In this document: in pieces, positions 22,696 through 31,387 of the stretch
How positions within the stretch are numbered: position 1 is the stretch's first letter
How the letters are laid out: every line of letters begins with the position of its first letter
Source: Paracraurococcus ruber
GTDB lineage: Bacteria > Pseudomonadota > Alphaproteobacteria > Acetobacterales > Acetobacteraceae
DNA length: 34,544 bases
Direction: 5' to 3'
Assembly (NCBI RefSeq): GCF_004353985.1
Contig: NZ_SMOA01000049.1
Span: forward strand, 1-34,544
Notes under the pieces: generated by a model
Told to the model about the DNA's origin: nothing
The model's input: the letters and a program-made list of their open reading frames with translations, nothing else
Databases searched by the model: none
Position numbers and translations under genes: made by a program

Positions 22696-24483
22696 CTACC
22701 GCCCCGCATTGAAGTCGAAGCGGCGCTGCCGCACGGTCCAGCCGTAGCGGCTGTCGCCTTCCAGCAGCGCCAGGTGGTCGGCGATCCGGTTGCGTTCCAG
22801 CCAGGCCAGCGTCGCTTCCAGCTCGGCCAGCGACATCTCGGCGCGGCCCTTGCCCATCACGCGCTTCAGCACGGCGGCATAGGCATGGTGCGCGACGCCG
22901 CCGCGCGGGATGCGCAGCCCGCCCTCGTCCTCCAGCACCTGCGCCGCCACCATCTGGCCGATGCGGCTGCGCAGCGCACGCTCGCGGGCGGAGGGCGTCT
23001 CGGCCGGCGCCGCTTCGGCGACGGGGCGGGCGGCGGCGAATTCGGGGCCCGGCGCCAGCCGGTGCCAGTGCAGCGCCGTGGCGTTGGAGGAGAGCGGGAC
23101 GATCGGCGGCTCCCGCTCCCCCTCCGGGCCGATCTCCAGCTCGCCCTGCCGGCGGCGCGCCTTCTCCCGCGCCAGCGTACCCTGCTCGCGCTCGATCCTC
23201 TCGCGGAACCGCCGGAACAGCAGGTCGTCCGGGTGCAGCACAACGGCGCGCTGCGTCTCGTAGGGGCCGGCGGCGAAGTCGACGCGCGTGGCGCGGGCGA
23301 TCATCTGCTCCAGCCAGGCGCGGGAGCGGATATGGGTCAGCGCCGCGCAGACCGAGACGCCGGGCGCGTCCAGCCCCTCATAGGCCATGGCGACGGTCAC
23401 CAGCACGCTGGGCTCCGGCCGCAGCCGGAACGCCGCCAGCACCTCCTGCGCATCCTTCTCGTCGGAGGTGGCGATGCGCGCCACCGTCCCCGCCTGGTCC
23501 TTCGGCAGCCAGCCCCGCAGCCAGCCGAGATACTGCCGCGCATTCTCCTGGTCCGGCGCGACCACCAGCAGCTTGCCGAGGCCCATGCCGGTCTCGCCCG
23601 CCGCCAGGCCCAGCCGCAGGCGGCGTTCGGCGCGCAGGTCGCGCGTGGCGGCGAAGGCGCGCCGCAGCAGGTCGCGCGCGAAGCCGGTGCGCAGCGCGGT
23701 GAACAGCGCGGCGCGCCCCACCTCCGGCGGGCCGGAGATCGGGTGCGGGCCGGTGCGGCGGCGCTCCTCGTCCAGCCACTCCGCCTCCCCGTCCAGGGCG
23801 CCGAAATCCACCGGCAGCACGGCCTTCTCGGCCAGGGCCTGGGCGCGGCTGTAGCCGATGACGGCGAAGCCGGGCGCCTGCAGGTCCACCTCCCGCACCC
23901 GCGCGCCGGCCCCCTTGCGATAGGGCAGCCAGAGGATCGGCCGGCCATCGGCGCGTTCCAGCGTGCCCGACAGCAGCAGCCGCACCGCCGCATGCTCGAG
24001 CAGCGGCAGGATGGCGCGCGACCAGGCGGCTTCCTCCGGCGCCTCGGCGATGGCCTCGGCCGGCAGGTGGTGCACCTCATCGACCACCAGCAGCGTGCGG
24101 TGCCGGCGGAACTCCTGCAGGTGCAGGTCGGGCGCCGCGGCGACGCCCTGGTAGGTGGTGATCCAGCCCTGCAGCCCGCGGCAGGGATCCGGCGCATTCT
24201 CCGCCGCGCGGACCGAGACGCCGTGCCCCAGCGCGGCGCGCCAGGTCGGGTCGGCGAAGGCTTCCTCCGCCTGCAGCCGCAGGCTGTCGCGCGGGACGAT
24301 CCAGCAGACGCGCTCCACCACCCCGGCCGCCATCAGCCGCGCCGCGGCGATCACCGGCAGCAGGCTCTTCCCCCCGCCCGGCGTGACGGCGGCCAGGATG
24401 TCGGCCAGGTCCGTCTGGCCGGTCGCGATCGCCTCCACCAGCCCGGCAAGCTGCTGCTGGTGGCTGCGGAGGGCGCGGTGCAT
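22696..24483 (-). CDS. DEAD/DEAH-box helicase (SF2, type III restriction Res-like)
   Basis: 595 residues. Motif I is T-P-G-G-G-K-S (34-40), motif II D-E-V-H (135-138), motif III S-G-T (172-174) and motif VI-like Q-M-I-A-R-A-T-R. The first helicase domain covers about 1-190, and the second about 290-420 (L-L-V-V-A-P-D-Q-E-N-A, V-T-V-A-M-A-Y-E-G-L-D). The C-terminal third is charged and holds no recognisable nuclease, so it is a DNA/RNA translocase of unknown job. No methyltransferase or other restriction or defence gene flanks it. Start ATG 24483 (GTG 24486 adjoining) is set by where homology to the Q-like motif begins; the upstream extension runs into the divergent gene. Confidence 0.88.
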   Translation of the reverse strand: MHRALRSHQQQLAGLVEAIATGQTDLADILAAVTPGGGKSLLPVIAAARLMAAGVVERVCWIVPRDSLRLQAEEAFADPTWRAALGHGVSVRAAENAPDPCRGLQGWITTYQGVAAAPDLHLQEFRRHRTLLVVDEVHHLPAEAIAEAPEEAAWSRAILPLLEHAAVRLLLSGTLERADGRPILWLPYRKGAGARVREVDLQAPGFAVIGYSRAQALAEKAVLPVDFGALDGEAEWLDEERRRTGPHPISGPPEVGRAALFTALRTGFARDLLRRAFAATRDLRAERRLRLGLAAGETGMGLGKLLVVAPDQENARQYLGWLRGWLPKDQAGTVARIATSDEKDAQEVLAAFRLRPEPSVLVTVAMAYEGLDAPGVSVCAALTHIRSRAWLEQMIARATRVDFAAGPYETQRAVVLHPDDLLFRRFRERIEREQGTLAREKARRRQGELEIGPEGEREPPIVPLSSNATALHWHRLAPGPEFAAARPVAEAAPAETPSARERALRSRIGQMVAAQVLEDEGGLRIPRGGVAHHAYAAVLKRVMGKGRAEMSLAELEATLAWLERNRIADHLALLEGDSRYGWTVRQRRFDFNAGR

Positions 24484-24535
24484 CACCCCGGGCAACGCGC
24501 CAGGGGCAAAACGGATTCCCGGGACCCGCAACTTT

Positions 24536-24549
24536 TCGCCCCGGGGCGA
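24536..24549. promoter_or_regulatory. Palindrome between the divergent helicase and dehydrogenase genes
   Basis: TCGCCCCGGGGCGA is a perfect 14-base palindrome in the 108-base spacer, 42 bases ahead of the dehydrogenase start, next to GATACAAAG that could be part of a -10. It could be an operator serving both genes, or a chance GC palindrome. Confidence 0.3.
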
Positions 24550-24591
24550 GCGGGATACAAAGGCCGGCAAAGGATCCGAGGAGGACGTCCC

Positions 24592-25644
24592 GTGCCCGCG
24601 CCCCGCCGCTTTCGTGTCGGCTACCTCTCCCACGTCCCGCACCAGTCCTTCCTCGACACCGCCGCCCAGCACCCCGAGCTGGAGGTGGTGCGCATCCCGC
24701 TGGATCAGCCCGACTCGGCCGTGCTGGCGGCGCTGCGGGAGGTGGATGCCTACTACTGCATGGCATCGCGCGACGAGCTACCGAAACCCTTCCACGTCAA
24801 CGAGTCGCTGCTGGCCCAATTGCCGGGCCTGCTGATGGTCGGCAGCACCGGCGCCGGCTACGACCCGGTGGACCCGGCGGCCTGCACCCGCGCCGGCGTG
24901 CTGCTGGTGAACCAGGCCGGCGGCAATGCGGAAGGCGTGGCGGAGCACGCCGTCGGCATGATGCTGGCGCTGCTGAAGCGCATGCCGGAAGCCGGCGCCG
25001 CCATGCGGGCGGGCAAGGCGCGCGACCGCAATGCCCTGATGGGCCGCGAGCTGCGCCACCGCACCGTGGGGCTGGTCGGCATCGGCAATGTCGGCACCCG
25101 CGTCGCCGAGATCGTCCGGCTCGCCTTCTCCTGCCCGGTCCTCGCCTGCGATCCGTATCTCGATGCCGCCACCATCGCCGCCCGCGGCGCCCGCAAGGTG
25201 GAGATGGCCGAGCTTCTCGCCGGGAGCGACGTGGTCAGCCTGCACCTGCCGCTGAGCGCCGAGAGCCGCAACCTGCTGGACGGCGGCAGCTTCGCCCGCA
25301 TGCGGCCGGGCGCCATCTTCGTCACCACCGCCCGCGGCAACATCCATGACGAGCCGGCGCTGCACGCGGCGCTGCGCAGCGGCCACCTGGCCGGGGCCGG
25401 GCTGGATGTGTGGGAACAGGAACCGCCCGACCCCGACCACCCGCTGCTGCACATGCCGAACGTAATCGTCACCCAGCACACGGCGGGCGTGACGCATGAA
25501 AGCCGGGCGAACATCACCCGCATCGCGGCGCTGGCCTTCGCCGATGCGGCGAAGGGCCGGATGCCGCCGCGGATCATCAATCCGCAGGCCAGCGCCGATT
25601 TCGCGCGGCGCTACGAGGCGAAGCTCGGCCGGCCCATCGCGTGA
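24592..25644 (+). CDS. D-isomer-specific 2-hydroxyacid dehydrogenase
   Basis: 350 residues starting at GTG 24592, chosen because GAGGAGG sits 7 bases upstream and no ATG fits. The Rossmann loop G-x-G-x-x-G is V-G-I-G-N-V-G (162-168). The catalytic triad is complete: Arg248 (T-A-R-G-N), Glu277 (E-Q-E-P-P) and His296 (T-Q-H-T-A-G). The family reduces 2-keto acids to D-2-hydroxy acids with NAD(P)H, or the reverse. The insertion of a Bug receptor gene downstream (95 bases) fits uptake and oxidation of a hydroxy acid, but that is inference. The exact substrate (glyoxylate, hydroxypyruvate, phosphoglycerate) is not readable. Confidence 0.93.
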   Translation: MPAPRRFRVGYLSHVPHQSFLDTAAQHPELEVVRIPLDQPDSAVLAALREVDAYYCMASRDELPKPFHVNESLLAQLPGLLMVGSTGAGYDPVDPAACTRAGVLLVNQAGGNAEGVAEHAVGMMLALLKRMPEAGAAMRAGKARDRNALMGRELRHRTVGLVGIGNVGTRVAEIVRLAFSCPVLACDPYLDAATIAARGARKVEMAELLAGSDVVSLHLPLSAESRNLLDGGSFARMRPGAIFVTTARGNIHDEPALHAALRSGHLAGAGLDVWEQEPPDPDHPLLHMPNVIVTQHTAGVTHESRANITRIAALAFADAAKGRMPPRIINPQASADFARRYEAKLGRPIA

Positions 25645-25738
25645 CGCCGGCAGGGCCCGCCCCCTCCTGCAAGGGCGCGGGCCCCGGCCTGAGTCTTGCT
25701 TGCCGCGCCCCCTGCGCAGGCAGGGGGAGACCACGGGC

Positions 25739-26704
25739 ATGACGGCATGGGCACGGCACCTCGTCCTCGCCATGGTCGCCTTCGCCGCGCCCGCCGCGGC
25801 GCAGGATGCCTGGCCGAGCCGCGCCGTCCGCGTCATCGTTCCCTTCACCCCCGGCGGCGGCGCCGATGTGGTGGCCAGGCCCCTGGCCCAGGCGCTGGGC
25901 GAGAGGCTGGGCCAGCCCTTCGTGGTGGAGAACCGGCCCGGCGGCGCCGGCAATATCGGCACGGAGGCCGTCGCCCGCGCGGCGCCGGACGGCTACACCC
26001 TGCTGCTGACCGGGCCCAGCCACGTCAACAACGCGCACCTCTTCCGGCAACTGCCCTTCGATGCGCGGCGCGACTTCGCCCCGGTCTCGCTGCTGACCTC
26101 GGCGCCCTATGTCCTGGTCGGCCATCCCGCCCTGCCCGCGCGCAATGCCGCGGAGCTGCTGGACCTGGCCCGCCGCAGCGCGCCGCCCCTCTCCTACGGC
26201 TCGGCCGGCAACGGCACGGCGGGGCACCTGGCGATGGAACTCATCAAGGTCACCGCCGGGATCGACCTGCTGCATGTCCCCTATCGCGGCAGCCCGGCGA
26301 TGCTGACCGACCTGATGGCCGGGCACGTCGCCATCGGCTTCGACAACGTCCTCACCGCCTCCCCCGGGATCGCGGCGGGGCAGCTGCGGGCGCTGGCGGT
26401 CAGCGGCGGCCGCCGCGCGCCGTCCCTGCCCGATGTGCCGACCATCGCCGAATCCGGCCTGCCCGGCTTCGATGTCACGGTCTGGCAGGGCGCGCTCTTC
26501 CCCGCCGGGGTGGAGGCGCGGATCGCCGCGCGGCTCGGCGCCGAATTCGCCGCCGCGCTGCGCCGGCCGGAGCTGCGCGAGCGCCTGGCGGGCCTGGGCG
26601 TCGAGGCCATCGGCAGCGACCCGGCGGGCTTCGCCCGCTTCCTCGAGGCCGAGCATCTCCGCTGGGGGGAGGTCATCCGCCGGTCCGGCGCGCGGGTGGA
26701 CTGA
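25739..26704 (+). CDS. Tripartite tricarboxylate transporter (Bug/TctC) substrate-binding receptor 2
   Basis: 321 residues with a signal peptide ending A-A-P-A-A-A-Q (about residue 20). Blocks are W-P-S-R-A-V-R-V-I-V-P-F-T-P-G-G-G-A-D-V-V-A-R, V-V-E-N-R-P-G-G-A-G-N-I-G, A-P-D-G-Y-T-L-L, Y-G-S-A-G-N-G-T-A-G-H-L-A and V-P-Y-R-G-S-P-A-M-L-T-D-L. The A-G-N-G-T-x-x-H-L loop is the usual carboxylate-binding loop of the family. Start ATG 25739 has GGGGGAGA 8 bases upstream. It may be co-transcribed with the hydroxyacid dehydrogenase and the DUF1080 gene (gaps of 94 and 88 bases), each of which keeps its own good ribosome site. No TctAB partner is near. Confidence 0.93.
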   Translation: MTAWARHLVLAMVAFAAPAAAQDAWPSRAVRVIVPFTPGGGADVVARPLAQALGERLGQPFVVENRPGGAGNIGTEAVARAAPDGYTLLLTGPSHVNNAHLFRQLPFDARRDFAPVSLLTSAPYVLVGHPALPARNAAELLDLARRSAPPLSYGSAGNGTAGHLAMELIKVTAGIDLLHVPYRGSPAMLTDLMAGHVAIGFDNVLTASPGIAAGQLRALAVSGGRRAPSLPDVPTIAESGLPGFDVTVWQGALFPAGVEARIAARLGAEFAAALRRPELRERLAGLGVEAIGSDPAGFARFLEAEHLRWGEVIRRSGARVD

Positions 26705-26792
26705 CCGGGCCGCCCCACCCTGGACAGGCCGGCGCGGCATCCTAGCCTGTGCGCGTCCGGGCCGACCCGGACCCAAGGGGAGGAACACCAGC

Positions 26793-27416
26793 ATGCATCG
26801 CCGCACCCTCGCGCTCGCCCTGCCGCTCGCCGCGTTCGGCCTGGCGCGGCCCGGCCCCGCCCTGGCCCAGGCCGGCGGCTTCACGCCGCTGTTCAACGGC
26901 CGCGACTTCGAAGGCTGGGAGAGGATCGGCGAGGCCAATTGGCGCGTCGAGGACGGCGCCCTGGTCGCCGACCGCGGCAACGGCTTCCTCGTCTCCGTCC
27001 GCGACTACGCCGATTTCGAGCTGCGGGCGGAGTTCTGGGTGGATGCCGCGACCAACAGCGGGATCTACATCCGCGCGACCAACCCGAAGGAGATCACCGC
27101 GGCCAATGCCTATGAGGTGAATGTCTGGGACGAGCGGCCGGAACAGAAATACGGCACCGGCGCCATCGTCGACCTCGCCGCGGTGGACCCGATGCCGCGC
27201 GCCGGCGGCCGCTGGAACACCTTCGAGATCACCGCGCGCGGCGACGCCTTCACCGTGGTGCTGAACGGTCAGAAGACGGTGGACGGCGCCCGGGACGGCA
27301 AGTTCCGCAACGGCCGCATCGCGCTCCAGCACGGCCTCGGCATCCGCGACGCCGCGGGCGTGCCGAACGACCGCGGCGTGGTGCGCTTCCGCAAGGTGGA
27401 GATCCGCTCGTCGTGA
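26793..27416 (+). CDS. Exported DUF1080 (3-keto-disaccharide hydrolase domain) protein
   Basis: 207 residues. Residues 1-25 are a signal peptide (M-H-R-R-T-L-A-L-A-L-P, then P-A-L-A-Q). The remainder is a single concanavalin-like beta-sandwich of the DUF1080 type: F-T-P-L-F-N-G-R-D-F-E-G-W, W-R-V-E-D-G-A-L-V-A, Y-A-D-F-E-L-R-A-E-F-W, N-S-G-I-Y-I-R-A, W-N-T-F-E-I-T-A-R-G and G-R-I-A-L-Q-H. Members bind or cleave keto-sugars outside the cytoplasm; many are uncharacterised. Start ATG 26793 has GGGGAGG 8 bases upstream. It converges on leuD. Confidence 0.92.
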   Translation: MHRRTLALALPLAAFGLARPGPALAQAGGFTPLFNGRDFEGWERIGEANWRVEDGALVADRGNGFLVSVRDYADFELRAEFWVDAATNSGIYIRATNPKEITAANAYEVNVWDERPEQKYGTGAIVDLAAVDPMPRAGGRWNTFEITARGDAFTVVLNGQKTVDGARDGKFRNGRIALQHGLGIRDAAGVPNDRGVVRFRKVEIRSS

Positions 27417-27452
27417 TGCGGGGCGCGGGGCGGCGCGCAGCCGCCCACGCTG

Positions 27453-27470
27453 CCGGCCCGGGCGGGCCGG
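27453..27470. terminator. Bidirectional hairpin between DUF1080 gene and leuD
   Basis: CCGGCCCG-GG-CGGGCCGG is an 8-bp perfect stem placed exactly between the converging stops (27416 and 27472), so it can serve both genes. Confidence 0.5.
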
Positions 27471-27471
27471 G

Positions 27472-28095
27472 TCAGCCCACCGGGTCCCAGGCCCAGGCGC
27501 GCGCCGCGCGGTCGCGCGCCTGCCAGGCGGCGATCGCGTCCGCGCGCTGCAAGGTCTGGGCGACCTCGTCGAGGCCGCTCAGCAGCGCCTCCCGCTTGCG
27601 GGCATCCACCGCGAAGGGCACCGCCTCGCCCCAGGGCGTCACCACCACCTGGCGGTCCAGGTCCACCGTGACGCGGGCATTGCCCGGGCTTTCCTCCATC
27701 GCCTCCGCCATGCGGCGGATGACCTCGATGGGCAGCCGCACCGGCAGCAGCCCGTTCTGGAAGCAGTTGTTGTGGAAGATGTCGCCGAAGCTGGGGGCGA
27801 TGACGCAGCGCAGGCCCATGCCCATCAGCGTCCAGACCGCGCCTTCCCGCGACGACCCGCAGCCGAAATTCTCGTCCGCCAGCAGGATCGGGGCGCCCTT
27901 GAAGGGGGCGCGGTTCAGCGGGAAGTCCGGGTTGTCGCCGCCATCGGGAAGGTAGCGGAACCGCTCGAACCCATGCGGCCCCAGCCCGTCCCGCCCGGTG
28001 CCGACCAGGCGCTGGACGGGGATGATCATGTCCGTGTCGACATTGGCCCAGAGCAGCGGCGCGGCGATGCCGGTGACGGTGGTGAAGGGCTGCAT
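27472..28095 (-). CDS. leuD: 3-isopropylmalate dehydratase small subunit (LeuD)
   Basis: 207 residues, the usual length. It is the swivelling domain that completes the aconitase-type active site with LeuC, converting 2-isopropylmalate to 3-isopropylmalate in leucine synthesis. Signatures are N-V-D-T-D-M-I-I-P (19-27), F-G-C-G-S-S-R-E-G-A-V-W (78-89) and F-G-D-I-F-H-N-N-C-F-Q-N-G (102-114). ATG 28095 overlaps the leuC stop as TGATG; GTG 28098 is an alternative start. The tail beyond 190 is Ala/Trp-rich and not typical. Confidence 0.94.
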   Translation of the reverse strand: MQPFTTVTGIAAPLLWANVDTDMIIPVQRLVGTGRDGLGPHGFERFRYLPDGGDNPDFPLNRAPFKGAPILLADENFGCGSSREGAVWTLMGMGLRCVIAPSFGDIFHNNCFQNGLLPVRLPIEVIRRMAEAMEESPGNARVTVDLDRQVVVTPWGEAVPFAVDARKREALLSGLDEVAQTLQRADAIAAWQARDRAARAWAWDPVG

Positions 28096-29474
28096 CACGC
28101 CATCCCCCGCACATCGGCGATGGCGCCTGCCAGCGCCGCCGCCGCCGCCATGGCCGGGCTGGCCAGGTGCGTCCGCGCCCCGGTGCCCTGCCGCCCGACG
28201 AAATTCCGGTTGCTGGTGGAGACGCAGCGGGCGCCCGACGGCACGCTCTCCTCATTCGCCGCAACGCACAGCGCGCAGCCCGGCTCCCGCCACTCGAAGC
28301 CCGCGGCCAGGAATTGCCGGTGCAGCCCCTCGGCCTCGGCCTCGCGCTTCACCGTCTCGCTGCCCGGCACCACCCAGGCGGTGACGCCCTGCGCCACCCG
28401 CCGCCCGCGCAGCACCGCCGCGGCATCGCGCAGGTCCGAGAGCCGCGAATTGGTGCAGGACCCGATGAAGACCCAATCCACCTTGGTCCCCGCGATCGGC
28501 CGCCCCGCCTCCAGGCCCATATAGTCGAGGGCGGCGCGGTCGCCGGCGCTGCGCGGCTGCGGGATCGCCGCCGTCACCGGCAGCACCTGCTCCGGGCTCG
28601 TCCCCCAGGTGACCTGCGGCGCGATGTCGGCGGCCTCGATCCGGTGGTCCCTGTCGAAATGCGCCTCGGCATCGCTCGGCAGCGCCTGCCAGTCGGCCAG
28701 CGCGGCGTCCCAGGCGCTTCCCTTCGGCGCGAATTCCCGGCACGCCAGGTAGTCGAAGGTGGTCGCGTCCGGCGCCACCATGCCCATCTTCGCGCCCATC
28801 TCGATGGAGAGGTTGCACAGCGTCAGCCGCGCCTCCAGCGGCAGGGCGCGCACCGCGCTGCCGGCATATTCCACCGCATAGCCGGTGCCGGCGGCAGTGC
28901 CGTAGCGGCCGATGGCGTGCAGGATCATGTCCTTCGCCGTCACGCCCGGCGGCAGCGCGCCCTCGAACCGGATGCGCATGTTGCGCGGCCGGCGCTGCGC
29001 CAGGGTCTGCGTCGCCAGCACATGCGCCAGCTCGCTGGCGCCGATGCCGAAGGCCAGCGCGCCGACGCCGCCATTGGTGCAGGTATGGCTGTCGCCGCAG
29101 ACCAGCGTCAGGCCCGGCAGCACGATGGCGAGTTCGGGCGCCATCACATGCACGATGCCGTTGCCCGGCTGCCCCAGGTCGTACAGCCTTATGCCCGTCT
29201 CCCGCGCCCGCTTGCGCAGGTTGGCCAGGCTGCGGGCGCCGCCGGCGAAGGTCTCGCTGGTCCGGCCCGGTGCGGTGGAGACGGCATGGTCCGGCGTGGC
29301 GAAGACCAGCTCCGGCCGCGCCAGGCGATGGCCACGCTCAGCCACCTCCTGCAATGCCCGCGCGCCGGACAGGTCGTGCAGCAGCACGCGGTCCACATGC
29401 AGCAGCGCCCAGCCCTCGCCGAGGTCGGCGACGACATGCGCATCCCAGATCTTGTCGAACAGCGTGCGTGCCAT
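28095..29474 (-). CDS. leuC: 3-isopropylmalate dehydratase large subunit (LeuC)
   Basis: 459 residues. The aconitase-fold signatures are C-G-D-S-H-T (126-131), the iron-sulfur ligands Cys340 (I-G-S-C-T-N-S-R), Cys400 and Cys403 (E-P-G-C-A-L-C), and A-L-A-F-G-I-G-A-S-E (139-148). With LeuD it isomerises isopropylmalate. H-T-C-T-N-G-G replaces the common H-T-A-T-H-G, and no leuA or leuB is beside it. It may therefore be a second leuCD copy acting on a related acid such as a methylmalate or citraconate. Start ATG 29474 has GGGAGGG 6 bases upstream. It is divergent from the hydantoinase operon, with a 167-base spacer where I see no other gene. Confidence 0.93.
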   Translation of the reverse strand: MARTLFDKIWDAHVVADLGEGWALLHVDRVLLHDLSGARALQEVAERGHRLARPELVFATPDHAVSTAPGRTSETFAGGARSLANLRKRARETGIRLYDLGQPGNGIVHVMAPELAIVLPGLTLVCGDSHTCTNGGVGALAFGIGASELAHVLATQTLAQRRPRNMRIRFEGALPPGVTAKDMILHAIGRYGTAAGTGYAVEYAGSAVRALPLEARLTLCNLSIEMGAKMGMVAPDATTFDYLACREFAPKGSAWDAALADWQALPSDAEAHFDRDHRIEAADIAPQVTWGTSPEQVLPVTAAIPQPRSAGDRAALDYMGLEAGRPIAGTKVDWVFIGSCTNSRLSDLRDAAAVLRGRRVAQGVTAWVVPGSETVKREAEAEGLHRQFLAAGFEWREPGCALCVAANEESVPSGARCVSTSNRNFVGRQGTGARTHLASPAMAAAAALAGAIADVRGMA

Positions 29475-29641
29475 GGCGGCCCTCCCGGCCCCCGCATTCT
29501 CGGCAGCGCGGCGCGGTCGGGCAAGCCTTCCGCCGGGGGCGGAGCGACCGAGCCTTGCGCCGGTGCCGGGCCGGGCGCAGGATTCCCGCCCGTCGGGGAA
29601 ATCGGGGCGGCGCGTGGCGCTGCCGTTGCGGGGGACGCGCC

Positions 29642-31069
29642 ATGGTGGACCTGGTCATCACGGGCGATTGCGTGGTCACGCCGCATGCCATCGGCCCGGC
29701 CGATGTGGCGATCGCCGGCGGCAAGGTGGTCGCCGTCGCCCAGCGCGGCGGCTTCCCGCTGGCGGCCGGCACGCGGCTGGTGGATGCGGTGGGCAAGGTG
29801 GTGATGCCCGGCGGCATCGACCCGCACACCCATTGCCTCTGGCCCACCTACGGCCCGGGCGGCGCCATCGAATACACCAAGGGCCCCAGCGTGGTCGGCA
29901 AGGCGGCGCTGTTCGGCGGCACCACCACCATCATCGACTTCACCCGCTGGATGCATGGCAAGACCGTGCAGGGCGCGATCGAGGAGCGGATGGCCGAGTG
30001 GCGGGCGGATGGCAGCCCCTGCGACTGGGCGCTGCACACGATGATCGAGGGCGACCTGCCGCCCGAACTGCCCGGGCAGATCGCCGAGGCGATCGAGGCC
30101 GGGCACAGCACGGTGAAGATCTTCACCACCGACATCACGCCCAGCCGCAAGGGGCGGATGGTGGATTTCGGCGACATCTGGGAAGTGTTCCAGGTGCTGT
30201 CGAAGAAGGGCGGCCTCGGCGTCATCCATTCCGAGGACAACGACATCGTCATGCACATGTACGCGAAGCTATTCCGCGAGAACCGCGCCGGCTTCGAGAA
30301 CATGGCGGAGGTGCACAACACCCTGTCGGAGGATATCTCCTTCCGCCGCATCATCCGCCTGGCGGAGCATGTGCCGGGCACCGCGCTGTACATGATGCAT
30401 GTGAGCGCGGGCAACGGCGTGCGCGCGATCCGGGAGGCGCGCGGCCGCGGCCTGCCGATCTATGGCGAGAGCCTGCACCAGTACATGCTCTACACCAGCG
30501 AGGACTACAAGAAGCCGAACGGGCAGATCTATCACACCTACCCGTCGCTGAAGTCGCAGGCGGACCAGGACGAGCTGTGGCGCGGCGCCATGGACGGCAC
30601 CATCGGCTGCGTGGCGACGGACGAGCTGTGCTGCTCGCTCTCGGTCAAGACCCAGGGCAAGCGGATCGACGACACCACCGGCGGCAATTCCGGCGTCGAG
30701 CCGCGCGTCGCCCTGATGTATTCCGAGATGAGGAAGCGCGGCTTCACCCTGCGGCAGTTCGTCGACCGCGTCTCCACCAACGCGGCGAAGATCATGGGCC
30801 TCTATCCGCGCAAGGGCGCCATCGCGCCGGGCTCGGATGCCGATATTTGCATCCTCGACCCCGCGCTCCGCCGCACCGTGAAGGCCGAGGCGATGCATGA
30901 GAGCGACTACTCGCCCTGGGAAGGCCGCGAGGTCGAGGCCTGGCCGGCCATGACCATCCTGCGTGGGAAGATCGTGGTGGATGGCGAGCAATGGCTGGGC
31001 GATGACCGCGGCGGCGAATGGCTGCCGCGCAAGGTGCCGGACGAGATCCGCGCCGCGCCGGCGCTGTGA
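29642..31069 (+). CDS. hydA: Dihydropyrimidinase/D-hydantoinase type amidohydrolase
   Basis: 475 residues. It opens hydantoin or dihydropyrimidine rings (cyclic amides) with a two-metal centre. Ligands: His62 and His64 (D-P-H-T-H), the lysine to be carboxylated Lys159 (T-V-K-I-F), His196 (I-H-S-E-D-N), His253 (M-H-V-S-A-G) and Asp327 (A-T-D-E-L-C). Several neighbours of these ligands differ from classic enzymes (H-S-E-D for H-A-E-N, T-D-E-L for T-D-H-C), so this is a divergent subgroup and the substrate may not be hydantoin. Start ATG 29642 has GGGGGA 7 bases upstream. It leads an apparent operon with a small unknown gene (27 bases later) and a COG0523 GTPase. Confidence 0.92.
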   Translation: MVDLVITGDCVVTPHAIGPADVAIAGGKVVAVAQRGGFPLAAGTRLVDAVGKVVMPGGIDPHTHCLWPTYGPGGAIEYTKGPSVVGKAALFGGTTTIIDFTRWMHGKTVQGAIEERMAEWRADGSPCDWALHTMIEGDLPPELPGQIAEAIEAGHSTVKIFTTDITPSRKGRMVDFGDIWEVFQVLSKKGGLGVIHSEDNDIVMHMYAKLFRENRAGFENMAEVHNTLSEDISFRRIIRLAEHVPGTALYMMHVSAGNGVRAIREARGRGLPIYGESLHQYMLYTSEDYKKPNGQIYHTYPSLKSQADQDELWRGAMDGTIGCVATDELCCSLSVKTQGKRIDDTTGGNSGVEPRVALMYSEMRKRGFTLRQFVDRVSTNAAKIMGLYPRKGAIAPGSDADICILDPALRRTVKAEAMHESDYSPWEGREVEAWPAMTILRGKIVVDGEQWLGDDRGGEWLPRKVPDEIRAAPAL

Positions 31070-31096
31070 CGCGCGGCGGCGCCTGACGCGCACCGC

Positions 31097-31387
31097 ATGA
31101 CGCCGCCGGAGCTGCGCGACCTGCTGGCCGACGCGCTGGCGCTGTGGGATGTGCCGGGCCGGCCCGCGGTCGCCGGGGGCGCCGTCACGCTCGCCGCGCC
31201 CGATGGCAGCGCGCTGCGCGTCCTTCCCGCCGCGCCCGCCGACCACCCGATCCGCTGGTGGGTGGAACGGCCCGGCCAGCGCCGGCCCTGCACCTCGGTG
31301 CTCGGCCTGCTGCGCACCCTGCGCAACGCCATGGGCGCCGAGACCGCCGAGGCGCGCCGCCTGCGCGTGGCGCGGCCCGAGGCATGA
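31097..31387 (+). CDS. Small hypothetical protein in the hydantoinase-GTPase operon
   Basis: 96 residues. Its stop overlaps the start of the GTPase gene as ATGA (31384-31387), which argues for real translation and coupling. It begins 27 bases after the hydantoinase stop; its own ribosome site is weak. Features: a first helix (P-P-E-L-R-D-L-L-A-D-A-L-A-L-W), a likely strand pair (A-G-G-A-V-T-L, S-A-L-R-V-L-P-A), then I-R-W-W-V-E-R-P-G-Q-R-R-P-C-T-S and L-L-R-T-L-R-N-A-M. The single Cys is in C-T-S-V-L-G. I do not recognise the family. A role with the neighbouring metalloenzyme and GTPase is inferred only from the layout. Confidence 0.75.
   Translation: MTPPELRDLLADALALWDVPGRPAVAGGAVTLAAPDGSALRVLPAAPADHPIRWWVERPGQRRPCTSVLGLLRTLRNAMGAETAEARRLRVARPEA

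Noticed and set aside
21880-24591. The very long upstream extension of the 2-hydroxyacid dehydrogenase frame
   Set aside because: It runs antisense through the repeat protein and helicase genes. The GTG at 24592 with GAGGAGG explains the gene fully.
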